Positions 41,446-50,391 of a stretch of 64,000 nucleotides of DNA are shown piece by piece (the stretch's first letter is position 1; every line of letters begins with the position of its first letter). A program made the translations under genes and the position numbers. This DNA is from Natronogracilivirga saccharolytica (GTDB lineage Bacteria > Bacteroidota > Rhodothermia > Balneolales > Natronogracilivirgulaceae): contig NZ_JAFIDN010000004.1 of the NCBI RefSeq assembly GCF_017921895.1, positions 1 through 64,000 on the forward strand, in the 5' to 3' direction. Under the pieces are notes generated by a model. The model searched no databases, was not told the DNA's origin, and saw nothing but the letters and a program-made list of their open reading frames with translations.

Positions 41446-44400
41446 TCAGAATGTGGCGTTTACACCTACGTTGAACGTGCGTGCAAACGGATAGAAAGCA
41501 TCATCGATGCCGCTGGCAATTACGCTCTGGCTGGCCACCTCAGGTGTATACCCGTCGTAGCCGGTAAGCGTAAGCAGGTTTGAGCCGCTTACATAGACGC
41601 GCAGCGTGTTCAGGCCGATCTGCTCGGTGATGTCCGTGCCCAGTGAGTATCCCAGCGTAAGATTCTGAAGTTTCAGGAAGTCACCATCTTCTATAAAGAA
41701 GTCGGAAACCTGGTAGTTGTGCCCGCCGTCGGTAATCCGCGGGTAGGTGTCGCTGGTATTCTCGCCGGTCCACCGGTCAAGCGCGGACTCTTCAAAATTC
41801 GGAGTACCAAAGCGCGCCTGTTTCTTTGCATTGTATATCTGATTTCCGGTCTGGCCGGTAAAGGAGGCACTCAGGTCAAATCCGCGCCATCCCAGCTCCA
41901 CGTTGAAGGAGAATATGAAATCAGGATAGGGCGAACCGAGGAAGACACGGTCATCGGTAGTGATCTCACCGTCACCCGTGACATCGAGATACCGGATATC
42001 ACCGGGCTCCTCGCCGCCGCGCAGGGGACCGGCTTCAATTTCCTCTTCGTTCTGGAAAATGCCGTCGGTTTTGTATCCGAAGAAGGAACCGATCGGTTCA
42101 CCGACAACGGTTTTTGTGGCAAGCATGCCGCCGACTCCAACACCGCCGCCGAAGATTTCTTCGTTGCCCCGTCCGAGGGAAAGTACTTCGTTTTTAACCG
42201 TGGTGGCATTAGCACCGATGCTGTAGAAGAACCCGGCACGGCTGTCCTGCCAGTTGATGTCCAGCTCAAAGCCGCTGTTGCTTACTTTTGCAGCATTTTC
42301 AAACGGGTCTCCAACCACTCCGATGTATCCGGGAATCGGCACCTGCACCAGAATATCATCGGTGACACGATCGTAGTAGTCCGCATCTATGGTCAGCCGT
42401 TCGCCAATAAAGGAGGATTCAATTCCGATGTTCCACTGCGTTGTCTCTTCCCATCGCAGAAGCGGATTGGCGAGACTGGTCTGCAGAGCTCCGAACCGGA
42501 TCCGCTCGTCCGGACCAAATACCGCATTCAGGTTGCCGGTAATGGTCGCGGTAGCAGGGTACAAACCGATCTGGTCGTTTCCGGTCCGACCCCAGCTTCC
42601 GCGGAAGCGGAACTGATCGAGCCAGGCAGGTTCCGGAAAGAAAGGCTCATCACTGATGACCCAGCCCAGCGCAAAGGAAGGGAACCATCCGTAACGGTTG
42701 TCCCGGCCAAAGCGCGAAGAACCATCGACCCGGTTGGTCACGGTTGCCGTATACCGGTCGAGATAAGTGTAGTTTATCCGGCCGATAAAGGATGCCATTG
42801 CCCAGTCTCCGGCCGAATTGAAGTTGGTCATACCTTCACTGTCATCGGCTGCATTCAGATACCAGAGGGATTCATCGTCGCCAAGCACGTTGATGCGCCC
42901 GCCGCCCAGGCTTTCGCTCTTGTACTCCTCAATGGTAACACCGCCGAGCACATCCAGCCTGTGGTCACCAATGGTCTGCTGATACTGCACCGTGTTTTCC
43001 CACAGGATGTTGTACATGAAGTTGTTGTTTACATTTATAGATGTCTCTTCGCTCTGCTGAATGGCGGATACAAAGAAGATCGGAGAGTAGCTGCGCCCCT
43101 CGGTCCGGTCGACATCTATCCCGAGGTTGGAACGGAAACGGAAGTGATCCAGAAATGAATAATGCATATAGGCGTTCCCGGACAATCGAAAGCGGCTGTT
43201 GGCATTGTTACTGTTGTAATCAAGGTCGGCCACCGGATTGCCTACAGAAGCACGTTCGTCTGTCGGCGAGTAATCTCCGTCTTCGGTAAATACCGGAATG
43301 GTGGGATCGCCGCGATAGGCACTGCCCACTACTCCCGGCGCATCCTGATAATCCTCGTAGACAAGGGCGATGTTGTGCCCGAAATCAAGGTTGTCGGTCA
43401 GGTAATAGTCATTGTTCAGGCGGAAAGAGAACCTGTCGAGATAGTTTTCATAAATGATCCCTTCCTGACCGGAATAGGAGGCGCTGATATTATATGCGGT
43501 GCGCTCGGTTCCGCCGGAAACACGCAGGTGCAGATTCTGAATGGGAGCAACACGGAAGATCTCATTCTGCCAGTCCGTTCCCTCTCCAAACTCGGACGGA
43601 TCATCAAAAGGCAGCGAGCGTCCCTCGTTTTCGGCTGCTTCATTTGCCAGAATGGCATATTCGCGGGCGTTGGTTACGGGCACGGTCCGGGCAACTTCCT
43701 GCCAACCGTAATAGTAATTAAGATCAAATTCGGTGGGGCGGTCTACCTGGCCGCTTTTCGTGGTGATCAGAATAACACCGTTGGCTCCCCGGGCTCCATA
43801 GATGGCCGTGGCCGATGCATCCTTGAGTACGTCCACCGATTCGATGTCGTTGGGGTTAAGGAAGTTGATGTTATCCATAATCATTCCGTCAACTACGAAC
43901 AGGGGAGATGCCTCGTTCAGCGTGCCGATACCACGGATCCGGATAACGGAACTGGCCCCCGGAGCACCGGAAGAGGCTGTCACCTGCAGTCCTGATGCCA
44001 CACCCTGCAGCGCCTGATCCACCGACTGGGTGGGTATCCGGCTGAGGCGTTCTCCGTCGACGCGGGATATGGAGCCGGTAACGTCACGGCGGCGCTGTAC
44101 CCCGTATCCGACAACCACCATCTCTTCGCCGACTATTTCGACCGGAGTCAATGCTACATTTATTTCCTCACGGCCCTCTATAGGTACTTCCTTGGATTCA
44201 AAACCAAGATAGGAAAACTGAAGTGTGGCATCATCCTCAGGAGCCCTGAGCTCATACCGGCCTTCATCGTTGGTGGTGGTTCCGATTTGTGTTCCTGCCA
44301 CAATAATATTGACACCCTGAAGGGGTTCTTCGGTTTCTGCATCGGTCACCAACCCCCGTACATCGTGCTGGGCCATTGCCAGCGAAGTACTGAATATCAT

Positions 44401-44457
44401 AATAAGGGTGAGGCTGAGACTGCAGAACACGTTACGTGATAGTAGTCGATGGTTCAT
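41446..44457 (-). CDS. SusC/RagA-family TonB-dependent outer-membrane transporter
   Basis: 1003 residues, usual length. Signal peptide to about residue 29, then a carboxypeptidase-regulatory-like domain (VRGLVTDAETEEPLQGVNI). The SusC signature follows (MVVVGYGVQRRRDVTGSIS), as does the plug with IRGIGTLNEASPLFVVDGM and ESVDVLKDASATAIYGARG. The rest is a 22-stranded barrel with a final strand ending NVGVNATF. It imports oligosaccharides using TonB energy, with SusD as lid. It is the first gene of a six-gene operon; the co-encoded hydrolases point to glucan, probably beta-1,2-linked, as cargo. Confidence 0.95.
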   Translation of the reverse strand: MNHRLLSRNVFCSLSLTLIMIFSTSLAMAQHDVRGLVTDAETEEPLQGVNIIVAGTQIGTTTNDEGRYELRAPEDDATLQFSYLGFESKEVPIEGREEINVALTPVEIVGEEMVVVGYGVQRRRDVTGSISRVDGERLSRIPTQSVDQALQGVASGLQVTASSGAPGASSVIRIRGIGTLNEASPLFVVDGMIMDNINFLNPNDIESVDVLKDASATAIYGARGANGVILITTKSGQVDRPTEFDLNYYYGWQEVARTVPVTNAREYAILANEAAENEGRSLPFDDPSEFGEGTDWQNEIFRVAPIQNLHLRVSGGTERTAYNISASYSGQEGIIYENYLDRFSFRLNNDYYLTDNLDFGHNIALVYEDYQDAPGVVGSAYRGDPTIPVFTEDGDYSPTDERASVGNPVADLDYNSNNANSRFRLSGNAYMHYSFLDHFRFRSNLGIDVDRTEGRSYSPIFFVSAIQQSEETSINVNNNFMYNILWENTVQYQQTIGDHRLDVLGGVTIEEYKSESLGGGRINVLGDDESLWYLNAADDSEGMTNFNSAGDWAMASFIGRINYTYLDRYTATVTNRVDGSSRFGRDNRYGWFPSFALGWVISDEPFFPEPAWLDQFRFRGSWGRTGNDQIGLYPATATITGNLNAVFGPDERIRFGALQTSLANPLLRWEETTQWNIGIESSFIGERLTIDADYYDRVTDDILVQVPIPGYIGVVGDPFENAAKVSNSGFELDINWQDSRAGFFYSIGANATTVKNEVLSLGRGNEEIFGGGVGVGGMLATKTVVGEPIGSFFGYKTDGIFQNEEEIEAGPLRGGEEPGDIRYLDVTGDGEITTDDRVFLGSPYPDFIFSFNVELGWRGFDLSASFTGQTGNQIYNAKKQARFGTPNFEESALDRWTGENTSDTYPRITDGGHNYQVSDFFIEDGDFLKLQNLTLGYSLGTDITEQIGLNTLRVYVSGSNLLTLTGYDGYTPEVASQSVIASGIDDAFYPFARTFNVGVNATF

Positions 44458-44942
44458 AGTAGCTCTGGTTATGGTTCAGGTGAAGTTGCTGCATTTGCCG
44501 GCACATGATGGAACCAGCTGATTATATTAGTGCAAAAAACAATGCAAATAATAAATTATATATCAGACGAAAGCAGATATTTCTTCTGGTGTAATACCTC
44601 CCGGTGTTCCTTGTAATAATTGGTATATCTAAAGGCAGGCATCATATAATTCATTTATGCAGGAATAAAAAAGCGGTTTTGCTTATAAAGTCATCTCACA
44701 ATGTTAAATGCAGAGAAGATCTGTTGCCGGATTGCTCATGCAAAAGGTAACTTATCTGAACCGCCATGCAATGTCAAGAAGAAAATTCATGCAATAGTGT
44801 GTATTTTTTCATTAATTGCATAATAACTGCAGCTGTTCTGCAGCTGAAAAAACAACCGTCAGAAGGGCGACTCAGCTGTTCTTGAATAATTTGGATCTGA
44901 ACAGCCATCCGTCCGGTTAAACAAAAACCTGAAAAAGGAACC
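44458..44942. promoter_or_regulatory. Divergent control region of the susC operon, TGCA-rich
   Basis: This 485-bp region lies between susC and the EEP gene. I count eleven TGCA, many as ATGCAA (for example 44531, 44734, 44766, 44789) or TTGCATAA (44816). A CTGCAGCTG is repeated at 44827 and 44839. The density is far above the roughly two expected by chance and matches the regions at 31080 and 46893. It probably holds operators for the LacI-type regulator, but I cannot define one site exactly. Confidence 0.45.
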
Positions 44943-45884
44943 ATGCGCAACAACAAACTAACTGATCACCTGAATTTTGGTCTTTACTGCATACCGGCAT
45001 TTCTTTCAGCCGCAATTCTGCTTTCAGGTTTTCTGCTGCCGTCCGGAACGGCGCGGGATTTGCCTGACGATCATTCCGGCCGGGCACATTTCAATATGGC
45101 GACTTACAATATTTTCTATTATACACCGCCGGAGCATTCAGACAGCTGGGAACAGCGCCGGGAGCACGTGGCACGTATAATCCGGTTCCATAATATTGCA
45201 TTCTGGGGCTCTCAGGAAGGAGAGCACAATCAGCTCCGGGACCTGCGTGAGATGCTCGGTCATGAATATGTGGGAGACGGACGGGATGACGGTGACACAG
45301 AAGGGGAGCACAGCGCTATTTTTTATGACCCTGAAAAATTCCGGGCTCTTGAAGATGAAACCTTCTGGCTCTCTAAAACACCCGACCGGCCTTCAAAGGA
45401 CTGGGGAGTAAATTTCCACCGGATATGTACCTGGGGCAGGTTTCTGCATATTGATTCGGGAATCGAATTCTACGCTTATAATGTGCACTTCGATCACGAA
45501 AGCCAGGAAGCCAGGGAAAACAGCAGCCGCATGGTTCTCGAACATATTGATGAAAACGTGGAAGAAGGTACACCTGTGGTGTTTATGGGCGACCTGAACG
45601 CTGTTCCCGGTAACCGGGCTTATGAAAAGGTAACCGAACATGGTTTGCTGAAAGATGTGTACGATATCAGCAAATTGTCACCCCACGGCCCTGAAGGAAC
45701 ATTCAACGGTTTTGATATAAACAGGGAACCGGACCGGCGAATTGACTATCTGTTCGTCACCGGTCATTTCGATGTTCATCGGTACGGTGTGCTGACCGAT
45801 ACGTATCTGCTCGACGGCTTACGATTCCCCTCTGACCATTTCCCGGTGCTTGTGGAGGTCACTCTTGCGGATGAAGCCCGTTGA
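44943..45884 (+). CDS. EEP-family phosphodiesterase/nuclease, exported
   Basis: 313 residues, the single-domain form of the endonuclease/exonuclease/phosphatase family. An N-terminal hydrophobic helix (about 13-32) serves as a signal or anchor. Motifs are MATYNIFYY, GSQEGEHNQL (Glu), YNVHFDH, FMGDLNAVPGNRAY (Asp, Asn), RRIDYLFV and FPSDHFPV. Proteins of this shape in Bacteroidetes-type genomes often sit in glycan loci and are not proven nucleases. Divergent from susC; its 3' end overlaps the converging lacI-type gene by 66 bp. Confidence 0.85.
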   Translation: MRNNKLTDHLNFGLYCIPAFLSAAILLSGFLLPSGTARDLPDDHSGRAHFNMATYNIFYYTPPEHSDSWEQRREHVARIIRFHNIAFWGSQEGEHNQLRDLREMLGHEYVGDGRDDGDTEGEHSAIFYDPEKFRALEDETFWLSKTPDRPSKDWGVNFHRICTWGRFLHIDSGIEFYAYNVHFDHESQEARENSSRMVLEHIDENVEEGTPVVFMGDLNAVPGNRAYEKVTEHGLLKDVYDISKLSPHGPEGTFNGFDINREPDRRIDYLFVTGHFDVHRYGVLTDTYLLDGLRFPSDHFPVLVEVTLADEAR

Positions 45885-46892
45885 TGCGCGCTCAATCAAC
45901 TGTACCGGGACCAGGCTCAGTGTGCCGTGCTTGTAGCCCTGTTTGCGGATCTTGTTTTTGAGTGCCTTGATGGAAGAGATGCCCAGTTCGATGAAATCTG
46001 TATCGATGGAGGATAATTCCGGAGAACGGTGCAACACCGACGGGAGGTTGTCATAACCAAGAATGGCTATATCTCCCGGAATGTGCACACCTGACGACCT
46101 GGCCGACTCGAGAAAGCCAATTGCCATGGAATCATTGGTGGCAAAAATCGCATCAGCAGGAAAAACACGCTTTTCAAAATGTTGGTCAAACTCCCGGAAC
46201 GCTTTTACACCGGACTCAAAATCGTAATCCCCGCTGATACGCCAGCTGAGTTCCAGCCCGGGCTGCTGGTGTATATAGTCCAGAAAGCCATTAGAACGAA
46301 ACCTGCTCTCCGGCCTGTTTACAGGACCGTCAATGATGCCAAGACGCGTAAAGCCCTTCTCATGCAGATGGGAAGCGGCAAGGTGTCCGCCACTGTAACT
46401 GTCAAATGTTACCGTAGCAACATTCGGATTGTCAATCAGGGCATTGGAAACAATCGGATAACCTTTGGGAAGAACGTTGAGAATCTCTTCATAGTGATCA
46501 CGCTCCAGTGCAGGGAAGAAAAGAATAAAGCCGTCATAATTGTTTTCCCGGTGGACCTGCTGAATGAAACGGACACATTCTTCACGCTGGTCTTTTACAC
46601 TCAGCAATGATATCCGGACATCTTCCTTATAAGACGCATCCCGATATCCGCAAAAAAGTGATGCATAAAATTCACCAATACGAAAGTCTGAGAGCAATGC
46701 AAAATGAAGCTTCTTTTTCTTTTTGCGCTGAGGCTTTTTTTTGACTGCCGGACGATAACCCAGATCTGAAGCAGCCCGCTGTACATCTTCTCTTGTTTTC
46801 TTGCTGATACTTGGTGAATCAGCCAGTGATCGCGAAATGGTCGAAATCGAATAACCGGTCCGTTCCGCAATCTGCTTTAATGTTGGTTTCAT
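45819..46892 (-). CDS. LacI-family transcriptional regulator
   Basis: 357 residues. The N-terminal HTH is textbook (TLKQIAERTGYSISTISRSL) and is followed by a hinge with a very basic KKKPQRKKKKKLHF stretch. The periplasmic-binding-protein-like sensor domain includes DSYSGGHLAASHL, LGIIDGP, PADAIFATNDSMAIGFL and IAILGYDNLP. It is the only specific regulator inside the glucan locus and likely controls the susC operon and its divergent partners by sensing an oligosaccharide. The 66-bp overlap with the EEP gene at the 3' ends allows antisense interference. Confidence 0.93.
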   Translation of the reverse strand: MKPTLKQIAERTGYSISTISRSLADSPSISKKTREDVQRAASDLGYRPAVKKKPQRKKKKKLHFALLSDFRIGEFYASLFCGYRDASYKEDVRISLLSVKDQREECVRFIQQVHRENNYDGFILFFPALERDHYEEILNVLPKGYPIVSNALIDNPNVATVTFDSYSGGHLAASHLHEKGFTRLGIIDGPVNRPESRFRSNGFLDYIHQQPGLELSWRISGDYDFESGVKAFREFDQHFEKRVFPADAIFATNDSMAIGFLESARSSGVHIPGDIAILGYDNLPSVLHRSPELSSIDTDFIELGISSIKALKNKIRKQGYKHGTLSLVPVQLIERASTGFIRKSDLHKHREMVRGES

Positions 46893-47239
46893 GGCAACAA
46901 GTTACTCAAACTATTCAATGAATTAATGCAAAAATAATATTTATGCAACTGGATTCATAATTTGTTAAAAAATGCATGATTTCCGAAGCCCGAAGAAATT
47001 AACTGAATTTAATTTAATAAATCTGAAAATATGTCTTATATTTCAACAATAAGCAGTTCCTGGTACTTATTGCGTTGATTTTGGACATTGGAAAACCCGG
47101 GTAAAACCCGGTTTTAAAACCAAATCAGCACAAATAGCACATAAAAATACTTACGGGGAGCTGATATTCATTGAGTTAACCTATATTAAATCAATTTTTT
47201 TTAAAAAATACTTGCAATTAGTACAATCGATTCTTTACC
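46893..47239. promoter_or_regulatory. lacI upstream region
   Basis: AT-rich, about 350 bp. Within 100 bp of the lacI start are ATGCAAAAA (46925), ATATTTATGCAAC (46937-46949) and ATGCAT (46971), the same half-sites as in the other two control regions, suggesting autoregulation. A GAAAACCCGGGTAAAACCCGG stretch near 47091-47111 is a short inverted repeat of unknown role. Confidence 0.4.
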
Positions 47240-47360
47240 TTTAAACCAACTCAAATCACAAGTGTCTCTGCTTGTTTATTTGAAACTGTTTTAGATCATA
47301 ACAATTACATGTCCCTGTAATGTTCGCGAAGAGGCTGACCCCTCTTCGCGATTTTTTTTT
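47240..47360 (+). ncRNA. Candidate small RNA with three hairpins
   Basis: A strong terminator at 47324-47360 has no gene upstream on its strand; the nearest is on the other strand. Just upstream are two small hairpins, 47258-47275 (ACAAG/CTTGT) and 47304-47321 (ATTACA/TGTAAT with a TGTCCC loop). A TTGCAATT...TTTACCTTTA sequence at about 47213-47243 could be a promoter. A roughly 115-nt transcript is implied. It might instead be a leader attenuating the ROK gene 186 bp further on. There is no match to a known RNA family that I can name. Confidence 0.45.
47324..47360 (+). terminator. Strong intrinsic terminator without an upstream gene
   Basis: The arms TCGCGAAGAGG (47324-47334) and CCTCTTCGCGA (47341-47351) are perfect complements with a 6-nt loop and nine T (47352-47360). 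Confidence 0.9.
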
Positions 47361-47545
47361 CCGGGCAGCGCATTCATACCCTCCTCCCGCGTGATCAGCC
47401 GAATGCAGCAATTTGCACTTAAGGCGATTCCTGACCGAAGAAAGACGATTCATTAAGGATAAATGACAATTATTTCCTTACATTAGAAACTATTCTTTGC
47501 CGTTGTTTATGTTACCACATTATTATCAAACCGCCTGGTACCAAT

Positions 47546-48784
47546 ATGTTGTTCGGAACCAACCTGCAGTATGCCAATTCATACAATAACCGCATTGTTC
47601 TTGAAATGATCCGTCTTTACGGACCACTGTCGAGAATGGATATTGCACGAAAGACACATCTTACTGTTCAGACCGTCACCAATATCACAAAAAAACTGAT
47701 GTCTTCCGGCCTGGTGCTCGAAGATTCCAGGCATACAGGCGGACGCGGAGCACCGGCTCTTCTTCTGAAAATCAATGCAGACGCCGCCTATTCCATTGGC
47801 ATTGATTTTGACAAAGACCACCTTACTACCGTGATGCTCAACCTGAATGGCGAGATTATCTATGAGACATCAAGGGAACTGGATTTTCCTTCCCCGGAGG
47901 AAGCCATCGATTTGATGACCGATGCCGTTGACAAGGCCGTCTCTTATAAAAAAGTAAGCCGGAAAAAAGTCTGGGGTGTGGGAGTAGGGCTTCCCGGACC
48001 TCTGAACAGACCCACCGGCGACGGTGAATCTCAGGAACTTTTCAACCCTGATGCTCTGCCGGGATGGCATCATGCACCCGTATTTAAAAAGCTCAGGGAG
48101 CGGCTGAATATGCCCGTCATCATTGAAAACAACGCGTCTGCTGCTGCCATCGGAGAGCACTGGTACGGCAACGGACGCGGAATCAATTCCTTTTTTTATC
48201 TCTATTTCGGCGCGGGACTCGGCGGCGGGCTTGTCATCCGCGGGCAGCTCTACTCAGGACACACCGGAAATGCCGGCGAACTGGGCTATTTTCCGACTTC
48301 CCTTCAGACCGGTTCTGATGGCTCCCATGAACATGACCACCTGGGAGGATACTTCAACATGCCGAAGCTGAAGAAAAAACTTTCTGATGCCGGACATGAT
48401 GCCGCATCGCAGGAAGACCTGGCCGCCTTGTTCGATGAGGGAAATGCCATATTCATGGAATGGCTCGACACCGGGGCCGGACAACTCATCCCGCTTCTTG
48501 CAGCTGTTGAGTACCTGATCGATCCCGAAGTTATTTTTCTGGGAGGTAGACTTCCGGAAAACGTGCTTGGCTGGCTTAAAAAGCGAATAACGGATGCGCT
48601 TCCGCCTCACAAGATTCCCAGAAAGTTAACCAGGCCAGAGCTGAAAATTGCTTCTTCCGGCATTGATGCCGCTGCCCTTGGAGTAGCAACGCTGCCGCTT
48701 TACACATCGCTGGCACCCGTTCCCGAACTCCTCATGAAGCAGGAAACTCCGCATTCCGACTACTTCGGACCGAATCCTGCCTGA
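47546..48784 (+). CDS. ROK-family transcriptional regulator (NagC/XylR-like)
   Basis: 412 residues. An N-terminal winged helix (IRLYGPLSRMDIARKTHLTV, QTVTNITKKLMSSGLV) precedes the ROK sugar-kinase-like domain with GVGVGLPGPLN, VIIENNASAAAIGEHWYG, FGAGLGGGLVIRGQLY and SGHTGNAGELGYFP. The Cys-rich zinc motif (CxCGxxGCxE) usual in ROK proteins is replaced by a TGSDGSHEHDH stretch. The HTH and lost zinc site suggest a sugar-responsive regulator rather than a kinase. It is followed by phosphomannomutase, so mannose or fructose metabolism may be its target. The preceding 186 bp (47361-47545) carries its promoter. Confidence 0.85.
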   Translation: MLFGTNLQYANSYNNRIVLEMIRLYGPLSRMDIARKTHLTVQTVTNITKKLMSSGLVLEDSRHTGGRGAPALLLKINADAAYSIGIDFDKDHLTTVMLNLNGEIIYETSRELDFPSPEEAIDLMTDAVDKAVSYKKVSRKKVWGVGVGLPGPLNRPTGDGESQELFNPDALPGWHHAPVFKKLRERLNMPVIIENNASAAAIGEHWYGNGRGINSFFYLYFGAGLGGGLVIRGQLYSGHTGNAGELGYFPTSLQTGSDGSHEHDHLGGYFNMPKLKKKLSDAGHDAASQEDLAALFDEGNAIFMEWLDTGAGQLIPLLAAVEYLIDPEVIFLGGRLPENVLGWLKKRITDALPPHKIPRKLTRPELKIASSGIDAAALGVATLPLYTSLAPVPELLMKQETPHSDYFGPNPA

Positions 48785-48870
48785 CATACCAATCAGGAGG
48801 CCTGTCCGGGAGGCATAATCCCTGAATCTCAATCATAATTGAATCGCCATAACCCAGAAATCATCATTTT

Positions 48871-50283
48871 ATGACAAGAGACGTTTCTGCATTCAAAGCA
48901 TATGATATTCGGGGAATCGTGCCCGACTCTGTCAATGCGGATTTCATGCGTTCACTTGGAAAAGCATATGCCTCTGTCATCAAGCCAAAAACCGTCGTAA
49001 TCGGTCACGATGCGAGGCTTTCGAGCGAGGAGTTGTCAGCAGCACTTGCCGGAGGATTCCGCGAATCAGGTGTAAATGTGATGGACATTGGCCTGTGCGG
49101 CACAGAAATGGTCTATTTCGCCACCGGATATTACCGGACCGGAGGCGGAATTATGATCACGGCCAGTCATAATCCCAAAGAGTATAACGGATGCAAAATG
49201 GTGCTCGAGGATGCGGTCCCGCTTGGCGCTGATACCGGAATGAACGAAATCAAAAAACGGGTTGCTGGTGACGGACCTTACGAGCATGTGGAAGCTGAAA
49301 CACCAGAAAAAAAAGGCGATTATAACCGAACCGATATCACCAGAACATTTTTGTCCTATACTCTTGATCAGCTTTCCGTGCGGATCAACCAGAACCTGCA
49401 TGTTGCCGTAAATTCCGGAAACGGGGCTGCCGGACCAACCGTAAATGCCCTTTCCAAACAGTTGCCCTGCCGGCTTACACATCTTTTTTCAAACCCCGAT
49501 GGCAATTTTCCAAATGGTGTGCCCAATCCGCTTCTTCCCGACAGACGCGCCGATACCGCCGGCGCTGTAATATCACATAAAGCTGATATCGGTGTGGCTT
49601 TCGATGGCGATTTCGACCGGTGTTTCTTTTTCGATGAAAACGGCCGCTTTATTGAGGGATATTATATAGTCGGATTGCTGGCCGGACAGGTACTGAAAAA
49701 GAATCCGGGAGCCAAAATCATTCACGATCCACGGCTGACCTGGAACACCATCGATATAGTTAAACACCACGGCGGCAAACCTGTCGAAAGCAAGACCGGT
49801 CATGCGTTTATTAAAGAGCGGATGCGCCAGGAAAAAGCCGAATACGGGGGAGAAATGTCAGCACATCACTACTTCAGAAATTTCTGGTACTGCGACACCG
49901 GAATTCTGCCTTTCCTTCTTATTCTGGAACTGCTCAGTACATCCGGTAAAAAATTCTCGGAACTTGTTGATGAAGCCATCCGGCGGTATCCTGTAAGCGG
50001 TGAAATCAACTACACCATTGCAGAGCGGGCTGACCGTGTTCTCGGGGAAGTAGAGCGCTCGGTCCGGCAGGAAGAGGGGGCCGAAAGCAACAGCTCCGGC
50101 AGTCCGGCACCCGTCGTTTCCTATACAGACGGACTATCAATGGAATTTTCCGACTGGCGTTTTAATCTCAGAGCTTCCAACACCGAGCCCTTGCTCAGAC
50201 TCAATGTGGAATCCCGCGAAAACTTCGGATTAATGGAGAAAAAGCGGGATCAGATCGCAGCAATCATTAAACAATTCGAATAA
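48871..50283 (+). CDS. manB: Phosphomannomutase/phosphoglucomutase
   Basis: 470 residues, alpha-D-phosphohexomutase family (AlgC/ManB group). It has AFKAYDIRGIVPD at the N-terminus, the phosphoserine loop ITASHNPKEYNG (TASHNP), the metal loop AFDGDFDRCFFF (DGDFDR), the sugar loop GGEMSAHHYF and the phosphate-binding loop RASNTEPLLRLN. All four are intact. It interconverts mannose-6-phosphate and mannose-1-phosphate (and possibly the glucose forms) for GDP-mannose or UDP-glucose supply. It lies 86 bp after the ROK gene, followed by a cupin isomerase-like gene, forming a small sugar-phosphate unit. Confidence 0.93.
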   Translation: MTRDVSAFKAYDIRGIVPDSVNADFMRSLGKAYASVIKPKTVVIGHDARLSSEELSAALAGGFRESGVNVMDIGLCGTEMVYFATGYYRTGGGIMITASHNPKEYNGCKMVLEDAVPLGADTGMNEIKKRVAGDGPYEHVEAETPEKKGDYNRTDITRTFLSYTLDQLSVRINQNLHVAVNSGNGAAGPTVNALSKQLPCRLTHLFSNPDGNFPNGVPNPLLPDRRADTAGAVISHKADIGVAFDGDFDRCFFFDENGRFIEGYYIVGLLAGQVLKKNPGAKIIHDPRLTWNTIDIVKHHGGKPVESKTGHAFIKERMRQEKAEYGGEMSAHHYFRNFWYCDTGILPFLLILELLSTSGKKFSELVDEAIRRYPVSGEINYTIAERADRVLGEVERSVRQEEGAESNSSGSPAPVVSYTDGLSMEFSDWRFNLRASNTEPLLRLNVESRENFGLMEKKRDQIAAIIKQFE

Positions 50284-50391
50284 GTTCAGAAAGCAAACAG
50301 GAGGGGATATGGGACTCCCGTACAACGACTGCTTTTTTATATGAGGTGCCGGATTTTTGTAATTCCGCAATAATTTTAACCAGCTTATGAT

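Noticed and set aside
41719-43158. Plus-strand 479-codon open frame
   Set aside because: Lies wholly within the susC barrel region on the other strand; a shadow frame.
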